DNA of 64,000 nucleotides from Entoloma clypeatum (GCA_963565915.1 OY751486.1:5084001-5148000); one strand, 5' to 3'. Positions 34,001-45,026 are shown, counted from the stretch's first letter. Program-made: numbers and translations. The notes: generated by a model from the letters alone, not told the origin.

Positions 34001-34670
34001 CAATTGGAGAGAAGTCCTTCAGGTTCCGAAATCAACTCCGGCATGCAAAAAGCAAGGTAAAGAAGACACGATCCTGGGATGCCATCCACACAGCCGACAA
34101 ACAGTTGCAACACCATCAGCTCGTCTACAGACAGGCTCGGTATGCCATGATTCAACTGGGAGGGGGCAAGGACATCCTCAATCGATACCTGGAGCTCAAA
34201 CCAGGAGATCTCCGCATGAATACTGCCGTACAGGAGCCCAATGCTCGGGGTCAAAGAAATCAGGAGCTGTCCTGGATTTGGAAAATGCCTGGACTGAACT
34301 TCACTGATGAACGGACTGTCCTTCATGAATGTGAGCTATTCTCGGTGAGGTACTCCTTCCCACTCAATTTCCTCCAGTATATAGGGTAAATTGGCTCAGG
34401 GCAAAGTCCCGGCGCGATCGCTGGCATGAAGAGCTGGTGATCACCAAACATGAAATGGTTTGGGTTGTCCTCTGGCTTCAACACCGTGCTCTGGAGTGGC
34501 AGAATCGAGCTATGGCACAAATTGGTTTCGCTTCATATGAGGGCCTGGCTGCTTATGCCTTTCGACAGGCTGGAAACTGGGAAAGATTGAAAATGGTGGC
34601 CCTGGGTTCATTCCAGAGGCTCAATCCAGATATCACAAAAGTATTTGGTTTTGAACATATTCATGTATAG
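31046..34670 (+). CDS. KDZ-superfamily transposase (one in-frame TGA)
   Basis: Eight exons fit a single frame: 31046-31324, 31382-32053, 32105-32449, 32497-32642, 32704-33104, 33157-33514, 33567-34330 and 34378-34670 (1,086 codons including stop). Cys cluster typical of KDZ: CDQC, HCEDC, LCRKCC and HSNLPFHRI. The RNase H-like core has VMDGNF (D388), YYDVICQY (D509) and GNILETLW (E574), the expected acidic triad, with ATACAQHGAFLPTGVVNFQL and NMDYSLCHG between. The C-terminus has the usual YRVNWLRAKSRRDRWHEEL helix. The only break is TGA at 31526-31528 (codon 142), within the Cys cluster between DCFG and NILCRK. This enzyme would cut out and reinsert the element; this copy would need readthrough or help from another copy. 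Confidence 0.88.
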
Positions 34671-35439
34671 AATGACTGTAAATGATTGTTTCCTGATCTG
34701 GATTGACGATATTTAGCCGTCCTGAAACCAAAGTCCACCATGTGCAAGATTTTTCCTGTTCTCCAACCAGGAGCGCGCAGCATTCATTTTCCCCGAGTTC
34801 TGGGAACTACAACACTGATGGTCCAGGGTGCTCATGATAAGACCTGGTTGTATCTACCCCGATTGCAAGGCGGCTCCGACGGCGGTGATGTTGCCCCCCC
34901 GTCGGGCCCGGCAAGCTCCCGCATGCCACGAACACCTCCCAAAGTCATGATGGCCTTCCCTGAACCCTTGTGTAGTTATCAGGTGACAAGTGCCCTGTGA
35001 TGATCTACATGAAATGACCAGGGGCACAAGAGCTTGATTGAGGATCACCCAAAGAGGCTCTTTATGCATGTTGTTGAGGTTCATTCAACTTCATTGCCCC
35101 CAGCAGGGTGTTCACTCCATTGCCCTGCCCTGTACATGCATGCTGATTTAACCTCTGACAGGTATGGGTTTGGTTCGATGAATACCCATCGTAACCCGAC
35201 CCTGACAGCGGCAGTGTTGCCACCCCGTCGGGGCCGGGGGGCACTCGCATCGCTGCCAAACACAATATGACCATATACTATCTAGTTACTACTTGATATG
35301 TGGCACTGTTGGATGTATGCTTGGTGTGGAATTAGATACAACGAAAACTAGGTTATATAACCCCAGTTCTGCGATAGCAAACTCAGCTGCAATGTTGTAC
35401 CGAACATTAAATACTACAACTCGCGACTACATAAATTTG

Positions 35440-35960
35440 TAGGCAAGGGCCATAGATAGCAACCATTATGAATGTAGATCATATTAGACAAAAGATTGTG
35501 GCCTTTCGCTATGTAAAACGGCGCATGAATATGAATGTAGAATAAAAATACTCACTATTGTCAGGCATCAAACTTGCGACTGCAACAGGTCGAGTATGGA
35601 AATCCATCCCGATGGTAACCAGATCCCGAGCACAGCGGCGTTGCCAACCCGTCAGGCCCCAGACGCTCCCACATCCCTGTTATCAATATTGCCGTGTTGA
35701 ATTCCGATGTCCCCCCAGTTGTTTGGAAGGTTCTGATCGTCTTTATTTCCCCCCGTCAGGCCCGTGTCGGAGCACCAAACACATCCCGAACTAAGCATTC
35801 CCATCTCTGAAGCACTGGTGTGAACATATTTACGTTCGGAAAACTTTCATGTTATTCCTGGTATGAGATGACCGGAAGCATGAGAACATGATCGAGGGTG
35901 AGGTCAAGAGGCATCCATGTTGTGAGGGTTCATTGTCTCCATCAAGGTGTTCACTCCGGC
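35440..35960 (+). repeat. Dispersed repeat, copy 1
   Basis: Shares, in order, CATATTAGACAAAAGATTGT, TTGTCAGGCATCAAACTTGC, ATCCCTGTTATCAATATTGC and TTCATTGTCTCCATCAAGGT with 39060-39580. Contains two motif copies (35651 and 35754). Confidence 0.8.
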
Positions 35961-36054
35961 CGTCTTGATGTCCGACGTCCCCCACTTTTTGGTATAGTTC
36001 CGGTCGCCGTTATTTCTCCCCGTCGGGCCCGTGTCGGAGTCCCCAACATGTCCT

Positions 36055-36893
36055 TTATACTGTCACCTACCTACATAGGTACCTACTCTTATACATAGTA
36101 TAATATACTATAACCAATTTCCAACCAATCCCCTGAGGTATAGGTGATTAATATGGCTAAGAAAGCGGTCAGAGACAGAGGAGCAAGGAGGAGCACATAC
36201 CTCTCCTTGAGATACTGGCATCCCCAGCCAACGTGTTACATGTAGGTTGGTTATAATGTATATATGTGTGTGGGGACAGGTACATAGACACCCCAGCATG
36301 GGTAGAACATTGTGAAAAGAGTGAAGATGTCTGTACTTACCTTGGCTGCAGATCATCATCTTGATCTCTCAACATGGTGAGGGCACCTATTTAGGCCCCT
36401 TCAATAGTATAAATAGGCCTCCAAGCATTGGTAGCACAAGGTATGCAATCACTAGATTAGGTAGAAAAGTGTATAGAATGAGATGTACATCAAAAACACA
36501 TATTCCTCGGTTACCATTAGTCTCTTATGGTAGAAAAATATATAGAGGGCTACAGAGAGTGTCATGGATGTATATATACACACTGAAAAAGACCCCAAAG
36601 GAATCCAAGCAGTGTGGAAGGTGGGAGACATGATTCAGTACCGAAAACACAACTAGAGAACAAGACTTATCATAAACATACCATCCTGAAGTGTATTTCA
36701 GACAAATTGTATCCTCTGCCTTCCACACTGCTTGGATTCCTTTGGGGTCTTTTTCAGTGTATATATATATATCCATGACACTCTCTGTAGCCCTCTATAT
36801 ATTTATTTACCATAAGATACTAATGCTAGCTGAGGAATATGTATTTTTGATGTACATCTCATTCTATACCCTTTTCTACCTAATCTAGATGGT
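36055..36893. repeat. Palindromic (foldback) unit, copy 1, right arm truncated
   Basis: Arms of about 170 bp around a loop near 36640-36700: CTAATCTAG and CTTTTTCAGTGTATATAT on one side mirror CTAGATTAGG and ATATACACACTGAAAAAG on the other. The outer left end is CCTTTATACTGTCACCTAC; its inverse is found at 41865-41885. Confidence 0.8.
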
Positions 36894-37080
36894 GGTGTTC
36901 TTCATGTATGTTTTATGTATGTAGAGATGTATTGCAGACTACATATACCCTCCCCTGGAGTATATACACTCATATAAGTGTACATCTAGATGTACTACGT
37001 TGGGGTCGAGGGGACGCCGCCGCCACCCCCTTGATTTACAGAGCAGAAAAATAATATATTACATCATCATTCGTTCACAA

Positions 37081-38331
37081 TGTTTCCCAGAGGAACATCG
37101 GCTCAGCGACCCTATGGTCCCCATATTATAGTTGCCCAGACTACAGTATGTAATGCGACTTGCAACTGTCATGGGTTCTTGGCCCATTCCTTTGTTCAAC
37201 TTCATAACTAGACCTCACTCAATGCGGTTTGCTAGGCCATAACAATTTGTTTCCTTCTGACCCCCGTGTTATGAACATTTATGCTGACGAGCAACTCCCC
37301 CCCTCGAAGTCTGGCAAAACAGCAGGCGACAATCCAATGACCTTAGCCTTACAGCTACAGCAGGTACATGGCCTCACCAAGAAAAAGGTGTATGCAGGCA
37401 AACCATTCCTTCGGGAACAACGGGTGAGCAAAGACTGCATTGCCGCTGGCATCGACTCTACACCGTAGCTGACTGGTGGGCGAGCCCCATCGAAGACCCG
37501 GACAAAATGTGCTCTCCCGTTGCCCGGGCTGGCAGCCTGACAGAGTCATATGGTCGTCGACCTAGGATGACCCGAAGAGGCTCTCGTTTATCATCCCCCG
37601 AAGCGGCTGTTTCCAATTTGCCAACGTCCTATCACACATTTTCGAGCATGTCCAATGTATTTCCTACTTCTCCAACAAACCCATACCCACCTGCATGCAT
37701 GCCACTGCAGCCAAAGGAGCCCTCATGGACTCCAGTGCAATGCCCCTCTGTCATTCTCTCATCCTCTGAGTCACTGGGATACCGGAGCAACCAGCAGACA
37801 ACATGTGGAGATCCGACCTACTCTCTCTTGGGAGTGACAACACCGTCAAATGACAGGACAATTCAGCTGTCCCTTCCCAGCATGCCTTCTCGCTCTGAAC
37901 CCAAATCAAATACTCAAATTCCTGGGGAAGGGGAAGTGGCTACCTCCTCCCGCCCAGTGACCCTTGCTGAGCACGAGGAACCTTTCGGGTTTGACAAGGG
38001 TTACGTAGCGGCGACAGCAGCTCTGTTCAACAAAGACGTCCTTCCGGTGTACCCGAACTTCAGTCTGTCCTGGGACGAGACTGCACTCCGCTCGCCTTGC
38101 CGCCAAATAACCACTCATCGAGAGGCCTTTTACATTGTCCAGGATCATTCAGTAGCACCAAGCCCTGTGCCAGTGTACGACTATGAGCCCTATTTTGGTG
38201 TGTCCTATGAACATTCCTTCTATCCTGCCATCCCTCCCGTTGTCGATTCTCCTGGCCTCCGATATGCTCCGTCGTATCCTTTGAGCAGCAAATCCTCGAC
38301 CACATCTTCACTAACAGGGTGGGCGGGTTAG
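37081..38331 (+). CDS. Hypothetical element protein, possibly the HMG-type cargo
   Basis: An ATG at 37081 opens a short exon (to about 37146, donor GTATGT), then coding-like sequence from about 37235, and a clear frame from 37507 to the stop at 38329-38331. The tail is Ser/Pro/Tyr-rich with a basic patch (GRRPRMTRRGSRLSS), like the region that follows divergent HMG boxes in proteins carried by KDZ elements. The segment just before it (WHRLYTVADWWASPIEDPD) could be the end of such a box, but reaching it needs an unplaced splice. No firm domain call. Confidence 0.45.
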
Positions 38332-39059
38332 GAGCCTTCTCTCTCCTTCAGCACTCAGCCTCCCTTCTGCCTATCATCTCCATCTAACTACTCCATCACG
38401 ATGCTTTTCAAATGTCTCTGTGGAGTTTCATATATTTGTATTGTCGCCTGTTCTCACATTTTCCTGCCTTCCATTTTGAGTTTCAATATGTTCGGGACTT
38501 TTATTAAGGAGATGCAACCTTGTACGCCACATTGTTGTCTCCAAATGCAAATCATCTGCAACCGACCCTTTTCCCGGTCGTCATACACCTACGGGAGTCT
38601 GGCAGGTACTTCGCAGTCAACATTGTGTCGAGTTCTTCAGTAAATGCAGATGAAAGGCCATATCACCCACCACTTCACAGTCAAAGCACCTGCCATGCAT
38701 CAAGTCAATTCGAAAGAGAGAAGGCAGAAGAAGCAACCCAGAAAATATTCCCATCATCGATAAGGGGCACACTCCGGTACATCTTTTGAGCCTGTCTGCA
38801 TGCGCCACTATAAGTGGCTGGTCTACATCAGCTGTTGACACAAAATAAGTAAGGGAGCACACCATAGTATTCATCTCGACGATGTTCTTCCACATGGGCA
38901 ACCATCCAACCTATCACAGGTATGAGTCGTCAATGTGATGAAACGGAGCAAGCACCCCTCACCTCCTCAATCTGCCACCATGCTCCTCACCATCCCTGGC
39001 ACCCTCTAGGGCGCCGGCAAAATCAAGAACGCCCAGTCAGTGCAGGAGGTGTCCCAGAC
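38332..39059. other. No gene recognised
   Basis: Open frames of 80-94 codons on both strands without domains or splice support. Confidence 0.35.
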
Positions 39060-39600
39060 AGAGTACCCTGTCTTGAATGTAAATCATATTAGACAAAAGA
39101 TTGTCGCCTATTGCTACATAAAATGCCCCATACATGAACATGAATGCAGAATTAAAATACTTGCTATTGTCAGGCATCAAACTTGCAACTACAATGGGTC
39201 GAGTATAGAAATGCATCCCGATAGCAAGCAGATCCCGACCACAGCGGCGTTGCCAATCGGGCCCGGGACGCTCCCAGATCCCTGTTATCAATATTGCCAT
39301 TTTTGGCCATGTTGAATTCCGACGTCTGCCCAGGTGTTTGTATCGTTCCGCTCGCCTTTATTTCCCCCCGTCGGGCCCATGTCGGAGCCCCGAACACGTC
39401 CCGAACTAATCATTCCCATCTCTGAAGTCCTGATGTCAACGTATTTACGATTGGAAAACTTCCATGTTATTCTTTGTATGAAATGACTGGAAGCATTCGA
39501 GCATGATCGAGGATGAGGCGCAGAGGCCCTCCATGCACGCCGCGAGGGTTCATTGTCTCCATCAAGGTGTTCACTCTATTACTCTGGCTTTTACACACCT
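39060..39600 (+). repeat. Dispersed repeat, copy 2
   Basis: Direct copy of 35440-35960 at roughly 85 percent by eye, with motif copies at 39257 and 39366. Confidence 0.8.
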
Positions 39601-39627
39601 GATAAACCCACATATCCCCCAATAGGT

Positions 39628-40470
39628 CTCCAAGTGTTGGTAGTACCAGGTGTGCAATGGCTGGATTAGGTAGAAGAGGGTATAGAATGATACATACATC
39701 AAAAATACATATTCCTCAGCTAGCATTAGTATCTCATGGTAGATACATATATAGAGGGCTACAGAGAGTGTCATGGATGTATATATACACACTGAAAAAG
39801 ACCCCAAAGGAATCCAAGCAGTGTGGAAGGTGGGAGACATGATTCAGTACCGGAAACACAACTAGAGAACAAGACTTATCATAGACATACCATCCTGAAG
39901 TGCATTTCAGACAAACTGTATCCTCTGCCTTCCACACTGCTTGGATTCCTTTGGGGTCTTTTTCAGTGTATATATATACATCCATGACACTCTCTGTAGC
40001 CCTCTATATATTTATCTGCCATAAGATACTAATGCTAACCGAGGAATATGTGCTTTTCATGTACGTCTCATTCTATACACTTTTCTACCTAATCTAGCCA
40101 TTGCATACCTTGTGCTACCAACGCTTGGAGACCTATTTATACTATTGAATAGGCCTAAATAGGTGCCCTCACCATGTTGAGAGGTAAAGATGATGATCTG
40201 CACCCAAGGTAAGTACATACATCTTCACTGTTTTCACCTTGTTCTACCCATGCTGGGGTGTCTATGTACCTGTCCCCACACACATATACTCTATAACCAA
40301 CCTACATGTAACACCTTGGCTGGGGAGGCCAGTATCTCAAGAAGAGGTATGTGCTCCTGCTCACTCCTCCGTTCCTGACTGCTTTTTTAGCCATATTGAT
40401 CACCTATACCTCAGGGATTGGTTGGAAATTGGTCATAGTATATCATACTATGTATAAGAGTAGGTATCTA
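39628..40470. repeat. Palindromic unit, copy 2, left arm truncated
   Basis: Same inner palindrome as copy 1, with a complete right arm that ends at the assembly gap in GTATAAGAGTAGGTATCTA. The left arm begins only at GGTCTCCAAG. Confidence 0.8.
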
Positions 40471-40670
40471 NNNNNNNNNNNNNNNNNNNNNNNNNNNNNN
40501 NNNNNNNNNNNNNNNNNNNNNNNNNNNNNNNNNNNNNNNNNNNNNNNNNNNNNNNNNNNNNNNNNNNNNNNNNNNNNNNNNNNNNNNNNNNNNNNNNNNN
40601 NNNNNNNNNNNNNNNNNNNNNNNNNNNNNNNNNNNNNNNNNNNNNNNNNNNNNNNNNNNNNNNNNNNNNN
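40471..40670. other. Assembly gap (200 N)
   Basis: Exactly 200 undetermined bases between two palindromic units; the flanks are inverted copies of each other. The round size suggests a placeholder. Confidence 0.99.
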
Positions 40671-41885
40671 ACATAGATTCCTACTCTTATACATAGTATA
40701 GTATACTATGACCAATTTCCGACCAACCCCCTGAGGTATAGGTGATTAACATGGCCGACAAAGCGGTCAGGGACGGAGTAGTGAGGAGGAGCACATACCT
40801 CTTCTTGAGATACTGGCCTCCCCAGCCAAGGTGTTACATGTACATTGGTTATAGAGTATATATGTGTGGGGACAGGTACATAGACACCCCAGCATGGGTA
40901 GAACAAGGTGAAAACAGTGAAGATGTATGTACTTACCTTGGGTGCAGATCATCATCTTTACCTCTCAACATGGTGAGGGCACCTATTTAGGCCTATTCAA
41001 TAGTATAAATAGGTCTCCAAGCGTTGGTAGCACAAGGTATGCAATCACTAGATTAGGTAGAAAAGTGTATAGAATGAGATGTACATCAAAAACACATATT
41101 CCTCGGTTAGCATTAGTATCTTACGGCAGATAAATATATAGAGGGCTACAGAGAGTGTCATGGATGTATATATACACACTGAAAAAGACCCCAAAGGAAT
41201 CCAAGCAGTGTGGAAGGTGGAAGACATGATTCAGTACCGAAAACACAACTAGAGAACAAGACTTATCATAAACATACCATCCTGAAGTGTATTTCAGACA
41301 AATTGTATCCTCTGCCTTCCACACTGCTTGGATTCCTTTGGGGTCTTTTTCAGTGTATATATATATATCCATGACACTCTCTGTAGCCCTCTATATATTT
41401 ATCTACCATAAGATACTAATGCTAGCTGAGGAATATGTATTTTTGATGTACATCTCATTCTATACACTTTTCTACCTAATCTAACCATTCCATACCTTGT
41501 ACTACCAACACTTGGAGACCTATTTATACTATACAATAGGCCTAAATAGGTGCCCTGACCATATTGAGGGGTCAAGATGATGATCTGCACCCAAGGTAAG
41601 TACATACATCTTCACTCTTTTCCCCTTGTTCTGCCCATGCTGAGATGCCTATGTACCTTTCCCCACACACATATATATACTTTATAATCAACCTATGCAT
41701 AACACATTGGCTGGGGAGGCCAGTATCTCAAGAAGAGATATGCGCTCCTCCTCACTCCTCTGTTCCTGACCGCTTTTTTAGCCATATTAATCACCTATAC
41801 CTCAGGGGGTTGGTCGGAAATTGGTAATAGTATATTATACTATGTATAAGAGTAGGTATCTAGGTATCTAGGTGACAGTATAAAG
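40671..41885. repeat. Palindromic unit, copy 3, near complete (about 1.2 kb)
   Basis: Both arms are present: the left begins with CCTACTCTTATACATAGTAT, the right ends with GTATAAGAGTAGGTATC then GGTGACAGTATAAAGG. The single-strand form would fold on itself over almost its whole length. It has no coding capacity; small frames within it are mirror images of one another. Confidence 0.85.
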
Positions 41886-42289
41886 GTGTAGATGACGGGA
41901 TGGTGGTGTTGTTGATGTTATATATATGTAGACATGTATTACAGACTATGTATGCCCTCCCCTGGTGTATATACACTCATATAATAGTGGTAGAAGAAGC
42001 CCGAGACATAGAAAAACAGCGGAGATTGAGGGAAGGTGGCAGGGTGGGGCGGGCATGGGAGTCTACTCAGACATTGTTCAGCATTGTCGGGACTCGATCT
42101 GAGGCTTTGGGAGATGGTGGGAATGGGACCTGAACACTGTCGATGGAAGCCCCCTTGATTGATGGTGCAGAATGTGCCAAGGATCTCTACAAGACATGCT
42201 TCAAGTCCCTGGGATTTATTCAACAATCAAGTAAACTAGCCTATCTAACACTAACAGTTCTTGTTAGAGGTGCATCAGGACCCCTGATG

Positions 42290-42940
42290 CACCTCTAAAT
42301 AAGGGGGATATGTGGGTTTATCAGGTGTGTAAAAGCCAGAGTAATAGAGTGAACATCTTGATGGACATAATGAACCCTCACAACATGCATGGAGGGGCTC
42401 TTGGCCTGATGCTCGATCATGCTCTCATGCTTCTGGTCATTTCATACAAAGAAACAACACTTCAAAGATGGGAATGATTAGTTCAGAACATGTTCGGGAC
42501 TCCGACATGGGCCCGACGGGGGAAAATAAAGACAACTGGAAAAGCAGGGGGACATCACTCCAAAGATGGGAATGATTAGTTCGGGACATGTTCGGGACTC
42601 CGACACGGGCCCGACGGGGGAAAATAAAGGTGACTGGAAAAGCAGGGGGATGTCGGAAATCAAGATGGGCAAAAATAGCAATATTTATAACAGCGATCTG
42701 GGAGTGTCCCGCACCCGACGGGTTGGCAACACTGCTGTGGTTGGGATCTGGTTACTATCGGGATGGATTTTGATACTCGACCCAATGCAGCTGCAAGTTC
42801 AATGCCCGACGCTACCAAGTATTTTAATTCTACATTCATATTCATGTATGGGGCATTTTACATAGCGAAAGGCCACAATCTTTTGTCTAATCTGATCTAC
42901 ATTCATGATGGTTGCTATATTGCTGGTGAGACGACAACTA
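42290..42940 (-). repeat. Dispersed repeat, copy 3 (inverted)
   Basis: Reverse complement of copies 1 and 2. Includes a tandem duplication of about 97 bp (42454-42550 and 42551-42650), each holding CGGGACTCCGACA and GGGCCCGACGGGGG. Confidence 0.8.
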
Positions 42941-43036
42941 CAGAGGTGACATGTGTTCTTGGTGGCCTTTCAACTTCATCCTATATTTCGTCCGTGTCCA
43001 AATTCTTATAGAAACTGACATATGGTTCCCTCCATA

Positions 43037-43117
43037 TAGGTCCAGGGGAATCAGGTAAATCTTCCATCGTCTAGCAAATGAAAATCATCCACCAGGGTGG
43101 CTTCAACAAGCCATGAG
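43037..43117 (+). pseudogene. Fragment of a heterotrimeric G-protein alpha-subunit gene
   Basis: One frame reads GPGESGKSSIV, a stop (TAG), then QMKIIHQGGFNK. This is the P-loop and following helix of a Galpha protein, where the family has GAGESGKS and KQMKIIHQ. It is preceded by a splice-acceptor-like CCATATAG, so an intron-exon border was copied too. Nothing else of the gene is seen. The TAG replaces the conserved Lys. It lies just inside the right end of the giant element. Confidence 0.75.
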
Positions 43118-43586
43118 ACTTCCCTCCGATCTCCTCTCCCAGGGGCAACACAATTGCCTTCCACATAACAAAACCTCAAGGATTTCTTTGTCATGTTTCC
43201 TCTGCCCAGCATATGAGACCCGTTCCCGCCTCCGACCCTCACCCGGCCCCGACGGGATGAAATTATTCCCCTCCGGAGCAAGACTCGCCATCAACTCCTC
43301 TCTCCATTTTTCCTCTGCATGAAGCATTCCTTTCTTCTAGACAAAGTTCTTATCTGTCCCCGTTTTGCAAACCCATGTATCCCCCATTTACAATATCAGC
43401 AAGGAAGACAATGTCTCCCTCAATCCAGGTTCCCGCACTCAAATGGCCACTGTGAACAAAGGTATCATTCTTTGGATAGCATTCAAAAGCCATACATAAG
43501 GCTATTGCCATTTCACCCTTATAACATCAGAGCATATTGACTTAATGTCTCATCAGCCCAGCTATTGTTTACAATGTTCACCCACT

Positions 43587-43703
43587 CATCAGCCCAGCTG
43601 TAAGTTATAGACATCATGCTGGGCTCAGTCCGCTGTCACTGTTATCACATGTTATTTTCCACATCCGCTATTCTGTTGTTTATAGGTATATACTATAACA
43701 TGT
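43587..43703 (-). repeat. Right terminal inverted repeat of the giant element
   Basis: Inverted relative to 15767-15889; CATCAGCCCAGCTGT at 43587-43601 is the exact complement of the left inner end. A second CATCAGCCCAGCT lies at 43551-43563. Confidence 0.7.
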
Positions 43704-43711
43704 GACTAAGT
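43704..43711 (+). repeat. Right 8 bp target-site duplication
   Basis: GACTAAGT, same as 15759-15766. Confidence 0.85.
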
Positions 43712-44157
43712 ACCGCTGTGAAGACAGGACTTGCCCCTTCGACACCTGTTGGATCGCTCCAACTTCTGGACATGTTCATCTTACGTTCCGTCACCTGCAG
43801 CTCTGGGCCTCAGGAATGGTGGAAGACCCCGATTCGATCATGCTGGAGCATCCTCTGAATAACAAGATGTTCGATCCGGCCTTCATCAATTCTGCTGACT
43901 GTTCTTTACTCTCACAACACACTCCTAAAGATCTCAAATCTGATGATTCAAAGGTCGTTGTCAACATCTCTGGCCTCGATGTCTTGAACAGCATTCAGCC
44001 CTTGGGAGACCGTACTATGAATGTCCCTGCTACCAGATCTCATCCCAAGCTCCCTCCAAGAATGCCTCCAAGGGGGTGGCAGAACCAGAATCCCAGACCT
44101 GGGATGGGGGCCCACCTGGGGAAAAAGAAAAGTTGCACACCCCGAATTATGATATAA
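43712..44157 (+). pseudogene. 3' half of the gene split by the giant transposon
   Basis: Directly after the target duplication the frame reads YRCEDRTCPFDTCWI, then HVHLTFRHLQLWASGM, SIMLEHPLNN and KMFD. In related basidiomycete genes the block with this Cys pattern follows immediately on the helix that ends the fragment at 15766. Frame and strand agree with that 5' half. The C-terminus is Pro/Arg-rich and ends at 44157. Confidence 0.75.
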
Positions 44158-44355
44158 TCCTATCAAAAACGGCAGTCCCACACAACCACTGAACCCTTTG
44201 CCCAGCACGCAGGTGGAAGGTGACCTGCCCCGCTCACCTTTCAATGGTTCTTCTGTGCTCCACCCTGTCAGCACCTTGTCAGAGACCCACACATGCACAT
44301 CGGGGACCAGCTCCTTCGTGATGTCATGCATGGCAGCCTCAGGCAGGTGAACACC
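44158..44355. other. Short spacer before the copia element
   Basis: No supported gene. Its end does not match the sequence on the other side of the copia element. Confidence 0.4.
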
Positions 44356-44665
44356 TGTTGAAACTTTTCCATCACATAGATTAGATTAGATTAGATTACA
44401 TCACGTGACCATTTACACATCTTCAATTACATACTTATTTGGTTGGTACAAACAGTAGTATGGTATATAAGACCAGGAAACTGTCAATATCAACAAGTTG
44501 TCTCTTGACTCTTAACCAGCTCCATCGCTCTTACCAGCCTCAACCGCTCTCACCAGCCCCACCCTTCTCAACCAAGTAAGTGACTAGAACAGTAGATTAG
44601 AGTACTTCCACTGTAGCTGTGTTGCTCAGTACATCTGCGGCTAGCGCCCAGGTGGAACTTCAACA
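44356..44665 (+). repeat. Copia 5' LTR
   Basis: Contains TATATAAGACC at about 44464-44474, a likely promoter, and a short AGATT tandem repeat. Confidence 0.92.
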
Positions 44666-45026
44666 GGTTATGGGCCCCGGATAGCAGAGGGACTTGGGAA
44701 TGCTGGCAACAGCAAGTACCTGCCCACTCTACCCTGGTTGACAGGAGAACCGATCGCAAGATCTAGGTTCTGAGTCATACTTCTTCACATATGAACCTGG
44801 GAACGTCATTACGACAAGTACCTGTCATGAAGCGTCCCTAAGGGGATTGACTTAGTACACATCATGTGGAAACATTGATCGCACCTCATACACTTCTGAC
44901 AAAAAAGGGTTTTTCCCACAACCGCTATTCCTAAAGGGAATATGTTATGAGGAATCATTTATTTGTTTTCTCTAAAAATCAAGAACATCACTGATTGGGA
45001 GAACTTCTTTTAGACTCATTAAAAAA

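Larger units (their letters stand above)
34671..37080. other. Non-coding repeat-rich region of the element
   Basis: Contains motif-bearing repeats at 34800-34930 and 35170-35240, the first copy of a repeat shared with 39060 and 42290, and the left copy of the palindromic unit (36055-36893). No gene supported. Confidence 0.55.
16368..43251. repeat. Dispersed GGGCCCGACGGG-like motif, both orientations
   Basis: By eye about thirty copies of GGSSCCGACGGG or its complement, for example at 16368, 16613, 17441, 18338, 18436, 18858, 20777, 20889, 21776, 24079, 26126, 27811, 28110, 29008, 32197, 34897, 35225, 36019, 39366, 42509, 42608 and 43240. In the left part the motif is often followed by GATATATTTCCC. 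Several copies fall inside exons of element genes. I see only partial matches outside the element. Confidence 0.75.
15767..43703. mobile_element. Giant KDZ DNA transposon with TET/JBP and other cargo (about 27.9 kb)
   Basis: Boundaries come from three independent signs: an 8 bp direct repeat at both ends, a host gene whose two halves flank the interval in the same frame, and imperfect terminal inverted repeats. Genes inside, in order: a small hypothetical (minus), TET/JBP dioxygenase (minus), two Zn-cluster coiled-coil proteins (minus), Ser/Pro-rich plus Ulp1 protease (plus), a KDZ companion protein (minus), KDZ transposase (plus) and a possible HMG-type protein (plus). Linkage of KDZ transposases with TET/JBP genes in mushroom genomes is published knowledge. 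A GGGCCCGACGGG-like motif is repeated about thirty times only inside. In-frame TGA codons in the transposase and companion gene suggest this copy is no longer autonomous. Confidence 0.85.

Noticed and set aside
36430..41600. Small frames of 60-90 codons inside the palindromic units
   Set aside because: They recur as mirror images on both strands and contain TATATA runs; no protein-like composition.
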